Origin: Euborellia annulipes
Taxonomy: Eukaryota > Arthropoda > Insecta > Dermaptera > Anisolabididae
Assembly: GCA_023213315.1 (NCBI GenBank)
Contig: JAKCPI010014214.1
Location: 1-64,000, forward strand
Direction: 5' to 3'
DNA length: 64,000 bases
Both the position numbers and the translations under genes were made by a program. Positions 31,805-41,294 of this stretch are shown piece after piece. The notes under the pieces are model-generated. The model saw nothing but the letters and a program-made list of their open reading frames with translations. It searched no databases and had not been told where the DNA came from. The stretch's first letter is position 1; the number at the start of each line of letters is the position of its first letter.

Positions 31805-32636
31805 AGCTGTCTATGCCTTCCCACATCGTTTCCCACTTAACTATAATTTGGGGGCCTTAGCTGGCGGTCTGGATTGTTTTCCTCTTGACTACGGACGTTA
31901 GCACCCGCAGTCTGTCTCCCGGATAGTACTCATAGGTATTCGGAGTTTGCATCGGTTTGGTAAGTCGGGATGACCCCCTAGCCGAAACAGTGCTCTACCC
32001 CCTATGGTATTCGTCCGAGGCGCTACCTAAATAGCTTTCGGGGAGAACCAGCTATCACCGAGTTTGATTAGCCTTTCACCCCTATCCACAAGTCATCCCC
32101 TGGCTTTTCAACGACAGTGGGTTCGGTCCTCCAGTTAGTGTTACCCAACCTTCAACCTGCTCATGGATAGATCACCCGGTTTCGGGTCTATACCCAGCAA
32201 CTAAACGCCCTATTAAGACTCGATTTCTCTACGGCTCCCCTATGCGGTTAACCTTGCTACTGAATATAAGTCGCTGACCCATTATACAAAAGGTACGCAG
32301 TCACCGAACAAGTCGGCTCCCACTGCTTGTATGCATGCGGTTTCAGGATCTATTTCACTCCCCTCACAGGGGTTCTTTTCGCCTTTCCCTCACGGTACTG
32401 GTTCACTATCGGTCAGTCAGGAGTATTTAGCCTTGGAGGATGGTCCCCCCATATTCAGACAAGGTTTCACGTGCCTCGCCCTACTCGTCATCATTATATG
32501 TGCCCTTTCGTGTACGGGACTATCACCCTCTACGGTAGCACTTCCCAGAGCTTTCCGCTAAAACACATATAACTTAATGGGCTGATCCCCGTTCGCTCGC
32601 CGCTACTGAGGGAATCTCAATTGATTTCTTTTCCTA

Positions 32637-32671
<35 letters not shown>

Positions 32672-32845
32672 TCGCATGACTATGTATTCATCATGCGATA
32701 CCTACCTTATGGTAAGTGGGTTTCCCCATTCAGAAATCTCCGGATCACAGGATATTTGCCGCCTCCCCGAAGCTTATCGCAGGCTATTACGTCTTTCATC
32801 GCCTCTGACTGCCAAGGCATCCACCACATGCACTTAATTACTTGA
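29958..32845 (-). rRNA. rrl: 23S ribosomal RNA
   Basis: About 2,890 nt. The 5' end on the minus strand is recognisable by the sequence complementary to GCCTCTGACTGCCAAGGCAT near 32805-32825. The peptidyl-transferase and sarcin-ricin regions lie toward the left end (the complement of CGTACTAGGAGCAG is at about 30200). Ends are approximate to within about 10 nt. The gene is flanked by complementary 20-base segments that form the RNase III processing stem. Confidence 0.96.
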
Positions 32846-33184
32846 CTATACAACCCCAAACAGTCGTTAATCCCTACAAGGAGGATCAACAATGTGAACT
32901 TAATCACTTCTATTTGTTGCCTGTGAACTTAATCACCATACAGCTTCAATTTAATTCATATACCAAAACGCTTGATTCAGTTTTATCGCTAGTGCTCATT
33001 TCATTCAACATTAACAATTGCTTGCTAACATCAACTAAAACGAGTTTAAACAATTATTTCAACTCAAATATATTCTGTTAATGATTCACTACCGCCTCGT
33101 CAGCGAGTAGTTAACTGTGATAAATCACAGAACTTAATAAGCTATCTGCTTACTAAGTTCTGTAATCACTTAGTCTTTAATTAG
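32846..33184 (-). other. Internal transcribed spacer between tRNA-Ala and 23S
   Basis: A 339-bp spacer without a gene. It contains the 23S processing-stem half at 32841-32859 and a 15-base direct repeat (TGTGAACTTAATCAC at 32893-32907 and 32922-32936). The rest is AT-rich leader, probably with antitermination signals; I cannot place a boxA with confidence. Confidence 0.6.
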
Positions 33185-33260
33185 TGGTGGAGACTAACGG
33201 AGTCGAACCGTTGACCTCCTGCGTGCAAAGCAGGCGCTCTACCAACTAAGCTAAGTCCCC
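33185..33260 (-). tRNA. tRNA-Ala (TGC anticodon)
   Basis: 76 nt including an encoded CCA end. The acceptor arm starts GGGGACT, the anticodon loop reads CTTTGCACG with anticodon TGC, and the T-arm has GGTTCGACTCC. Spacer tRNA of the rRNA operon. Confidence 0.96.
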
Positions 33261-33304
33261 AGCTTAAGATCTTAATATATCTGCTCTTCTGTGTTCAGTA
33301 GACT

Positions 33305-33331
33305 TGGTGGGTCTGACAAGACTTGAACTTG

Positions 33332-33375
<44 letters not shown>

Positions 33376-33381
33376 AGACCC
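33305..33381 (-). tRNA. tRNA-Ile (GAT anticodon)
   Basis: 77 nt with an encoded CCA end. The acceptor starts GGGTCTG, the anticodon loop reads CTTGATAAG with anticodon GAT, and the T-arm has AGTTCAAGTCT. First spacer tRNA after 16S. Confidence 0.96.
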
Positions 33382-33439
33382 TCAGATACATCAATGAAGA
33401 ACAACTTGTTGTGGATTCTTACCAATCGTCAATCTTTCG

Positions 33440-33441
33440 TT

Positions 33442-33493
<52 letters not shown>

Positions 33494-33562
33494 CCCCAGT
33501 CATCGGCCACACCGTGGTAAGCGTCCTCCTTACGGTTAGACTACCTACTTCTGGTGCAACAA

Positions 33563-33617
<55 letters not shown>

Positions 33618-33621
33618 CATT

Positions 33622-33680
<59 letters not shown>

Positions 33681-33729
33681 GACTACGATCGGCTTTTTGA
33701 GATTAGCATCCTATCGCTAGGTAGCAACC

Positions 33730-33766
<37 letters not shown>

Positions 33767-33866
33767 TCGTAAGGGCCATGATGACTTGACGTCGTCCCCG
33801 CCTTCCTCCAGTTTGTCACTGGCAGTATCCTTAAAGTTCCCACCCGAAGTGCTGGCAAATAAGGAA

Positions 33867-33939
<73 letters not shown>

Positions 33940-33996
33940 ATGTAAGTTCCCGAAGGCACCAATCCATCTCTGGAAAGTTCTTACTATGTCAAGACC

Positions 33997-34066
<70 letters not shown>

Positions 34067-34175
34067 ATTTGAGTTTTAGTCTTGCGACCGTACTCCCCAG
34101 GCGGTCTACTTATCGCGTTAGCTGCGCCACTAAAGCCTCAAAGGCCCCAACGGCTAGTAGACATCGTTTACGGCA

Positions 34176-34211
<36 letters not shown>

Positions 34212-34278
34212 TGCTTTCGTACCTCAGCGTCAGTATTAGGCCAGATGGCTGCCTTCGCCATCGGTATTCCTCCAGATC

Positions 34279-34309
<31 letters not shown>

Positions 34310-34605
34310 TACCATCCTCTCCCATACTCTAGCTTCCCAGTATCGAATGCAATTCCCAAGTTAAGCTCGGGGATTTCACATCCGACTTAAAAAGCCGCCT
34401 ACGCACGCTTTACGCCCAGTAAATCCGATTAACGCTCGCACCCTCTGTATTACCGCGGCTGCTGGCACAGAGTTAGCCGGTGCTTATTCTGCGAGTAACG
34501 TCCACTCATCTTGGGTATTAACCAAGAGAGCCTCCTCCTCGCTTAAAGTGCTTTACAACCATAAGGCCTTCTTCACACACGCGGCATGGCTGGATCAGGG
34601 TTCCC

Positions 34606-34674
<69 letters not shown>

Positions 34675-34978
34675 GGATCATCCTCTCAGACCCGCTACAG
34701 ATCGTCGCCTTGGTAGGCCTTTACCCCACCAACTAGCTAATCCGACTTAGGCTCATCTATTAACGCAAGGTCACAAGTGATCCCCTGCTTTCCCCCGTAG
34801 GGCGTATGCGGTATTAGCATCCCTTTCGAGATGTTGTCCCCCATTAATAGGCAGATTCCTAAGTATTACTCACCCGTCCGCCGCTAGGTCAATTACCGAA
34901 GCAACCTCCCCCGCTCGACTTGCATGTGTTAAGCCTGCCGCCAGCGTTCAATCTGAGCCATGATCAAACTCTTCAGTT
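33440..34978 (-). rRNA. rrs: 16S ribosomal RNA
   Basis: About 1,538 nt. The 3' end carries the anti-Shine-Dalgarno (given strand AAGGAGGTGATCC at 33442) and the 5' end the AGAGTTTGATCATGGCTCAG region (complement at about 34953-34972). The sequence pattern is gammaproteobacterial. Complementary flanks at 33394-33422 and 35100-35127 form the processing stem. Ends are approximate to a few bases. Confidence 0.96.
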
Positions 34979-35178
34979 AAAAATCATTAGTGACTTAAGG
35001 TCACAATTCTGGCTCATCAATGTACTGACAAATTCTCTCAAATAAACTTCGAGTAATTTAAACCAATCAATCAATGATAATATTTCGATCAATCAATCAG
35101 TAAAAATCCACACAAGTTGTTCTTCATATTCTCTTAATGATCTTCTCAATGCTTCGTCAGCATCAAGCTAGGTCGGCT

Positions 35179-35206
35179 ATACTACTCTCTATCTCTAAAA
35201 AGTCAA
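35179..35206 (-). promoter_or_regulatory. rRNA operon promoter
   Basis: On the minus strand, TTGACT (35206-35201), a 16-base spacer and TAGTAT (35184-35179) are followed by a GC-rich discriminator, GCCGACC, as in stringently controlled rRNA promoters. It lies about 200 bp upstream of mature 16S. The region 34979-35518 otherwise holds the 16S leader, the processing-stem half and the promoter side of mlaA. Confidence 0.65.
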
Positions 35207-35392
35207 TCAATAATGTTAATTATTTTTTCTAACAAACCCAACTCTAACCTCATCTTAAAATCTCAATTCGAAATCTTAACAACTTAATCAAGTGCCTGAT
35301 TTATCAGAAGTTTTATTTAACATCACCGCCGATGGATGTGCATTCTACAGCATTCCCAAACCCAACACAACCCCTTTTTTTAATTATTTTAA

Positions 35393-35414
35393 TTGTTCGA
35401 ACAAATATTGTTCG
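35393..35414. promoter_or_regulatory. Palindrome with repeated half-site between rrn and mlaA
   Basis: TTGTTCGAACAA (35393-35404) is self-complementary, and TTGTTCG occurs again at 35408-35414. The site lies between the rRNA promoter and the mlaA start and could bind a dimeric regulator. Confidence 0.35.
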
Positions 35415-35518
35415 TTTATCATATTTATTCACACTTTTTAATCAAATTTGCTTTAATACATATGTAATAACTGCTGTTAGAATACGATTATGAAGTCTTT
35501 AATATAGCTATATCGTTA

Positions 35519-36511
35519 TTGACTACTTTTACTTTAAGAATATTTCAAGGAATTCTATGCGTCCTTATCATGTACTCTGGGGCTTGTTTACTTAGCATTG
35601 GTCTGACTAGCCATGTATTTGCTCAAGACGAATTATCTACTCAAGAGAATTCTGACAATGCGGTTTCTACAGACTCTGTTTCAGATGATAAGTCGTCTCA
35701 AGAGAATTCTTCGACACTAGAAAACGAAGCAACGTCAAAACATCCAAGAATCGAAGCGCTTAAAGAGCTTAAAAACATCACAAAAAATGACTTAAAAGTG
35801 AATGCCAATGCAGCACAACCAGATGCTGTAAAAGATCCACTTCAACCATTGAACCGTGAAATTTATGCGTTTAATGACATGATCGACCGTAATGTGGCTC
35901 GACCTATCGCAGTTCAGTACAAAGAGAAAGTGCCTGGTGATGTACGTTCCTCATATAGTTTATTTCGTAAAAACTTAAGTGAACCATGGAATGCGGTCAA
36001 CCAACTTGCTCAAGGACGCTTTAGCCGTGCAGCAAAGTCCTTAGGTCGTTTTACTATTAACACAGTCACCTCTCTAGGTTTAGCTGATCCTGCAACTCGC
36101 TTAGGTTTAGCAACTGAAGAAGAAAGCTTGGGTACAACATTAGGTTACTACGGTATTCCAAGTGGTCCTTATGTGATGCTACCTATTTTAGGACCAAGCA
36201 CCCTTCGTCACTCAGCTGATTATGTTGCTGAAGGTTATGCCAATCCGCTTACCTACCCAATGGATAATAACCATCAAACAGGTTTAATCTGGGGTAATCG
36301 TACTTTAGGTGGGATTAATACCCGTTCTAAACTTCTAGATGTTGAAAGTGTATTGCAAGGTGATCGTTACTCAGCAATTCGCGATATCTATTTACAACGT
36401 TTAGCATTCCAAATCGCTGAGAAAAAAGGCCGTGGACAGGAAGCTGTCGCGTTTGTAGATGATGACGAGGATGATAGCAATAGTCCTGCTGATACAAACG
36501 CAGACAAATAA
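35519..36511 (+). CDS. mlaA: MlaA/VacJ outer-membrane lipid-asymmetry protein
   Basis: An intact 330-residue MlaA homologue, the outer-membrane component that removes mislocalised phospholipids and passes them to MlaC and MlaFEDB. The family domain begins at DPLQPLNREIYAFNDMIDRNVARP (about residues 105-128) and includes YSLFRKNLSEPWNAVNQLAQGR and GLGTTLGYYGIPSGPYVMLP-type segments. The N-terminus has one hydrophobic segment ending near VFA and a long Ser/Asp/Glu-rich linker. SGAC at about residues 20-23 is only a weak lipobox. The frame opens at TTG 35519 with no clear ribosome site, so the true start is uncertain. Confidence 0.87.
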   Translation: MTTFTLRIFQGILCVLIMYSGACLLSIGLTSHVFAQDELSTQENSDNAVSTDSVSDDKSSQENSSTLENEATSKHPRIEALKELKNITKNDLKVNANAAQPDAVKDPLQPLNREIYAFNDMIDRNVARPIAVQYKEKVPGDVRSSYSLFRKNLSEPWNAVNQLAQGRFSRAAKSLGRFTINTVTSLGLADPATRLGLATEEESLGTTLGYYGIPSGPYVMLPILGPSTLRHSADYVAEGYANPLTYPMDNNHQTGLIWGNRTLGGINTRSKLLDVESVLQGDRYSAIRDIYLQRLAFQIAEKKGRGQEAVAFVDDDEDDSNSPADTNADK

Positions 36512-36634
36512 CCACAATATTTTGTTAAACTTATTTGCTAGTAATTCATATGGTTTTACTAGCATTGTGGTGTCATCTATAGTAAATCTACTGGATAATG
36601 CTTTTATACCGATTAAGGATCATTCATTTCTTCT

Positions 36635-37604
36635 ATGTATTTCATTCAACCCAGTCGCCAAATTTCAAGCTTAGAACAAGTATTAGATACGCTTCCTAGC
36701 TTGCAGATGATTACCATTGAAGACATTCATCGTTATGATCCAACAATTATTGCAATTGCAGACGTCCACGTTTTTTTACAATACCAATGGGCTTTGCCTA
36801 CCATTGTCATTGCACAAGAAAATGAAGGAAGCGAACTTTCTCAAGCATGGGAACTTGGCGCTCTTGCTGGTTGGATCTGGACCAAGCTTCCAGCCAATCT
36901 TGAAGATTCTTTATTAAAAATTGATGCGCAATATAAACGTAATCAAGATAGCCGTGATTTACCTTCTGCCGCAGAACTACAAAAGAAACTTCTTCCAAAT
37001 CCAATTGAACTACAAAACTATAAAGTTGAGACGCTTTTCCAGCCTTCAGCATATTTGTCTGGTGACTGGTATGACTACTGGAAAATCAGTGATAAAGAAA
37101 TCATGTTCTATTTGGCTGATGTGTCGGGACATGGTGTAACCAGCTCGTTACTGACATCTTGGATGGCTGCCTTTCATGGTCGCTCGAAAACACCAAGGGA
37201 GTTGATTAAAAAACTCAATGGTATGCTGGTTCAAGAAAATATTGAAAAACATATCACGATGTTAGCTGGAATTCTAAATCTAGAAACACATGCTTTAAAA
37301 TGGTCAAGTGCGGGGCATTACCCTCCCCCCATCATTTTTGAGCCCAACCAAGCCCCCTCGTGTCTTAAATACCAGCAGTTTTCCTTTAGGACTCACAGAA
37401 GATTTAGAGGTTGAAGAATTCCAATGTACCTTAACCAAGCATGCGCGGTTCATTATTTGTTCTGATGGTGCCCTTGAACCATTCTCAGGTGGTTTGAATG
37501 AACAGTTCTCACAATTGGTCTATCATTTGCAAAATCAATCATTCCGCGCACCAGAACATGTAGCAGATGACATTGCAATCCTCAGTCTCCGCAGAATGAA
37601 TTAA
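36635..37604 (+). CDS. gigA: GigA-like PP2C/SpoIIE serine phosphatase (one frameshift)
   Basis: A stress-signalling phosphatase. An N-terminal receiver-like domain without an obvious phospho-acceptor (about residues 1-100) is followed by an RsbU/SpoIIE phosphatase domain. Visible metal and catalytic landmarks are SGDWYDYW, FYLADVSGHGVTSSLL and SSAGHYPPP in the first frame, then ICSDGALEPF and the final DDIAILSL in the second. The frames meet at about 37340-37380, in runs of C; one indel suffices. Intact length would be about 322 residues. In A. baumannii GigA acts with the adjacent STAS protein GigB in a stress and antibiotic-tolerance pathway that ties into the nitrogen phosphotransferase system. 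Confidence 0.83.
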
Positions 37605-37718
37605 CAACATAATCAAATACATATAATAAATTAGACTAATAACCTATACGCAAACGCTTGAGTATAGACTTGCGCTATGTAGATAATTTTCCTATCCTTC
37701 TCTGCAAATGGCATTTAT

Positions 37719-38243
37719 ATGTCAACAGGTCATGTTGAATATGCAAGCTTGAATGGAACGCATATTTTCAAACTTATTGGTGAAGTGCGAGCCCAATCTT
37801 GTATTAGTTTAGACAAACTTTTGGCAAGGATTGAACAACAGAAAAACGTCATTGGCGCAATTGTTGATTTAACCCAAACCACATTTATTGATAGTACAGT
37901 TCTTGGAATACTTGCCAAGCTTGGCTTAAAGTTGAAACAAGTACACCACATCCAAGCGGTGATGCTGTCCACAAATCCAGATATTACCACTCTAGCCAAT
38001 AGCATGGGCTTAGGGCAGGTTTTTGTCATTTTAAATTACTGTGGTGACCCTCAAGTGTGCACCAATGCTTTGATTGACGATAACGTTAATCACAGCACAA
38101 TGCTGTGTACCGTTCTCGATGCACACAAAACATTAATGAAGCTCAATGAAAACAACCAAAATATGTTCGAGCCATTAGTTAAACAACTTGAAAAGCAGCA
38201 AGATACAATGGAATGTGTATCTTCAAACCAGCAAAACGCTTAA
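37719..38243 (+). CDS. gigB: GigB-like STAS anti-anti-sigma factor
   Basis: An intact 174-residue protein with a STAS domain in the first 110 residues. The phospho-acceptor serine is Ser59 in TTFIDSTVLG, followed by the usual LAKLGLKLK helix. The C-terminal 60 residues are an extension without a recognised fold. In A. baumannii GigB is a substrate of the GigA phosphatase. It lies 115 bp downstream of gigA and 32 bp upstream of the nitrilase gene. Confidence 0.87.
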   Translation: MSTGHVEYASLNGTHIFKLIGEVRAQSCISLDKLLARIEQQKNVIGAIVDLTQTTFIDSTVLGILAKLGLKLKQVHHIQAVMLSTNPDITTLANSMGLGQVFVILNYCGDPQVCTNALIDDNVNHSTMLCTVLDAHKTLMKLNENNQNMFEPLVKQLEKQQDTMECVSSNQQNA

Positions 38244-38275
38244 TAATTTCAAAATTGCTTTATCAGGGATAGCCC

Positions 38276-39100
38276 ATGACTTTACTTTCCGTTGTTCAAA
38301 TGAACTCTCAAAATGACATTGAAGCAAACTTCAGTGTGATTGAGTCGTTGATACAACAAAGTAAAGCTGATGGAGCTTCTTTGATTGTGTTTCCTGAAAA
38401 TTTTGTCTGCTTTGCCGCAGGTAAACAACGGGAAACTGCTGCACGTTTTGAAGAAATTCAAAAGCGTTTAGAAAACTTAGCACATCATTATCAAATATGG
38501 ATTGTTGCAGGGACTTTACCTTGCCCTTTCCGTCCAGATGGTTCAATTATTGCTGACGGTCGAGTTCGTACTGTCAGCCTATGTATCAGTCCAGAAGGCA
38601 CTGAAGCACGTTATGACAAAATTCACTTATTTGATGTACAAGTGGGTGATGCTGTTGGTGGGTATCAAGAATCTCAGTTTTTTGAACCAGGCAGTGATGT
38701 TGTTGTCGCGAAAACACCTTTTGGACAAATCGGTTTGATGGTTTGCTACGACTTACGCTTTCCAGAACTTGCACTCACCTTGAGAGCGCAAGGTGCAAAT
38801 ATTTTGACTGCACCAGCTGCATTTACCTATACCACAGGTCAAATGCATTGGCAGTTATTACTTCAAGCACGTGCGATGGACAGCCAATGTCATGTTTTAG
38901 GTGCAGCACAACAAGGTTGGCATGGTGAAAAACGTCAAACCTGGGGACATGCTGGCGCAACCAATAGTCGTGGGCAGATTTTGGCGATTACAGATGCAGA
39001 AGGCGCGCAATTGATGACGGTTCCTTTTGACTTAAATGAGCAGCGCTCAATTCGTGAATCAATGCCTTTAATGCAACATCGCAAATTGATGTCATTCTAA
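38276..39100 (+). CDS. Nitrilase-superfamily amidase (Nit1/YafV-like)
   Basis: An intact 274-residue carbon-nitrogen hydrolase. The catalytic triad is Glu41 (VFPENF), Lys115 (RYDKIHLFDV) and Cys157 (MVCYDLRFPEL). The segment RYDKIHLFDVQVG matches the Nit1 branch, known in other organisms to hydrolyse deaminated glutathione, a metabolite-repair task. That substrate is inferred from branch motifs. It follows gigB on the same strand and may share its transcript. Confidence 0.87.
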   Translation: MTLLSVVQMNSQNDIEANFSVIESLIQQSKADGASLIVFPENFVCFAAGKQRETAARFEEIQKRLENLAHHYQIWIVAGTLPCPFRPDGSIIADGRVRTVSLCISPEGTEARYDKIHLFDVQVGDAVGGYQESQFFEPGSDVVVAKTPFGQIGLMVCYDLRFPELALTLRAQGANILTAPAAFTYTTGQMHWQLLLQARAMDSQCHVLGAAQQGWHGEKRQTWGHAGATNSRGQILAITDAEGAQLMTVPFDLNEQRSIRESMPLMQHRKLMSF

Positions 39101-39187
39101 GCCTGTATTGCCATTAATGACTTTTATTTCCTGAACGAGACAAAACAACGTTATACTTGTGAGGCGTAATATCTTCACGAGACAAGC

Positions 39188-39625
39188 ATGCAACAAGACT
39201 ATTCAAACTTAAATCTTGATCATCAACTCTGCTTTCTTGTTTACTCTACAAACTTAGCATTAAATCAACTTTATCGTAAATTACTCACACCACTAGGACT
39301 GACCTATCCACAGTATTTAGGTCATGTTAGTGCTTTGGGAAAAAGATGGTCTAACTGTGTCTGAAATCGGTGAAAAACTCTTTTAGAATCATCTACCCTG
39401 ACCCCCTTACTCAAAAAATTACAAAGTAATGGTATTGTTAACCGCGAACGTTCTACGAAAGATGAACGTCAAGTGATTATTAGCCTCACTGCTCAGGGCC
39501 ATGCGCTAAAATTAAAAGCCGTGGATATTCCGTTACAAGTTGCTCAAGCCAGTGCCTGTGATTTAGACAGCATTACTCAATTGAAAGATCTTCTTTCAAA
39601 CTTACGCGAAAACATTTCAAAATAA
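39188..39625 (+). CDS. ohrR: OhrR peroxide-sensing MarR repressor (frameshifted)
   Basis: A MarR-family repressor that senses organic hydroperoxides through an N-terminal cysteine. Cys15 is present in [11 protein letters not shown], the conserved position. The winged-helix part follows ([31 protein letters not shown] in pieces). The frame is lost near 39330-39345 (GGGAAAAAG run) and regained after about 39385, so two small indels are needed. Intact length would be about 145 residues. It lies just upstream of ohr, with a perfect palindrome between them. Confidence 0.82.
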
Positions 39626-39665
39626 AGTTATCAAATTTTACACAAACGCTACTTGTTTAAATATT

Positions 39666-39683
39666 TATATCGTATACGATATA
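39666..39683. promoter_or_regulatory. OhrR operator palindrome
   Basis: TATATCGTATACGATATA is a perfect 18-bp palindrome, 32 bp upstream of the ohr start and 40 bp after ohrR. Position and symmetry fit a MarR/OhrR dimer site controlling ohr. Confidence 0.75.
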
Positions 39684-39714
39684 ATTGAACGCAATCAAAA
39701 ATGGATGATTTCCG

Positions 39715-40140
39715 ATGTCTTTAGAAAAAGTGGTTTATACAGCACATGCAAAAGCAACTGGCGGTCGTGATGGTCGTGCAACATCATCAGACGGAATTTT
39801 AGATGTTAAATTAGCAGTGCCTAAAGAAATGGGTGGTGCTGGTGGCGGTACCAATCCTGAACAACTTTTTGCAGCAGGTTATTCTGCTTGCTTCCTTGGT
39901 GCGATGAAGTTTGTTGCGAATCGTGATCATTTAAAAATTACCCCAGATGTTTATATCGAAGGTGATGTTGGTATTGGTCCAATCGCTACTGGTTTTGGTA
40001 TTCAAGTGACTTTAAATATTCATTTAGAAGGTTTAGAGCAAGAAGAAGCACAGAAATTAGTAGATGCTGCACATATCGTTTGCCCATATTCAAATGCGAC
40101 TCGTGGCAATATTGATGTGACATTAAATGTAATTGTTTAA
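39715..40140 (+). CDS. ohr: Organic hydroperoxide resistance protein Ohr
   Basis: An intact 141-residue thiol peroxidase of the Ohr/OsmC fold that reduces organic peroxides. The two active-site cysteines are Cys59 (GYSACF) and Cys123 (IVCPYSNATRGN). The lipoyl-dependent peroxidase signature GGGTNPEQLFAAGY precedes the first. It acts as a cytosolic dimer. The gene sits behind ohrR and the palindrome at 39666-39683, so it should be induced by organic hydroperoxide. Confidence 0.93.
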   Translation: MSLEKVVYTAHAKATGGRDGRATSSDGILDVKLAVPKEMGGAGGGTNPEQLFAAGYSACFLGAMKFVANRDHLKITPDVYIEGDVGIGPIATGFGIQVTLNIHLEGLEQEEAQKLVDAAHIVCPYSNATRGNIDVTLNVIV

Positions 40141-40294
40141 TGTTATGATTAAACCTACCTAAAAGTATAAGTTTATTTTTAGGTAGGGGTAATTTACAAA
40201 GCTATTTAAATCTGTTTGAATTTTCACCCAAGTATATTTATTCGCTAAAAAATGTTCTGTATAATTTTATGTATCTAAATCTTAGGGCAGAACA

Positions 40295-41137
40295 ATGGCA
40301 CTTAGTATTAAAGATTTATATTTTAAAATATTAGACTTTGAAAAACCTTTATACTTTGAAACAATATTAGACTTTAAAGCTGAAGATTTTTTTGAATCTG
40401 TAATTAAAAAATGGATTGTTGAAATGACTATAAGAATTATATTTCGAATTTATCCAACAAATACAAGTGGTAGAAAAAATGAATTATTGCAAGAAGATAT
40501 TTGGGAGCTTTATGCATTATCTCGTGTATTAGACTTACTGACACTTCCTTTTCAAACTGACAATGATGCTGATGATTCTGATTGGAAAGGACCAAGATTT
40601 ACAGTATCAGAATACATTCAATTTAACCAACCCTCTTGGTCTTGAAATAACTACACCCTTTTCATTCAAACCTTTTAATTGTGAAATAATAGAAGCACAA
40701 ATAGGAATGAATGATTTCGAAATTATTGAGTGTAACTTTCCTGCTGTAACACTAAATAATTTAATGATAAAAAGCTGGTGTGAAAATTTTACTCAATCCA
40801 GATAAATTCATTTAAACTTAATAAACAAGCTTCAATTTATTGGGCATTCAGACGTAAAAATAGAAAATACTTTGACTTATCTCCAAGGATGGGGAAGTAA
40901 TTCACAATGGAGAACCGATTTAAGATTAGATATTGAAACAGAAAACTCTTACATCTATAACGTAACAGGGAATTAACCCAAACCCCCAACAATAGAACTC
41001 ATGAAAGAGTAAATCAACAGGACTTAGAACTAAATGAGGCAGTGGAATTAACTGTTTTTAGGTATTTTATGAAATGTACAAAAGATGATTCTGATCTATT
41101 TCCATATTATTTTAGATTTGATGAACAAAAAAGTTAA
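40295..41137 (+). pseudogene. Unrecognised low-GC gene (frameshifted)
   Basis: A coding-like stretch that starts at ATG 40295 after AGGGCAGAAC and reads 116 residues rich in Phe, Ile and acidic residues. It changes frame near 40630, 40805 and 40975 and ends at TAA 41137; the last frame closes with a block containing YYFRFDEQKS. The joined product would be about 280 residues, acidic and cytosolic-looking (no signal or membrane helix). The base composition is more AT-rich than the genes around it. I do not recognise a family. Size, acidity and isolated position are also seen in immunity proteins, but nothing here proves that. Confidence 0.45.
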
Positions 41138-41294
41138 CATAACAAGGATGATTTTCATTAGAGATGACGAAAATCAAACATAGAATTTCCATACCCTAAA
41201 TAAATACTTATAAAAAAGCTGCTTTAGCAAACATCTATTTTGAGAAACGAATATTAAGGCCAGGAGCTAGACATATAGTATTAAAGAATCAGGC

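Noticed and set aside
30107..34736. Several open frames of 60-120 codons inside the rRNA genes
   Set aside because: They lie wholly within 23S and 16S sequence and are chance frames.
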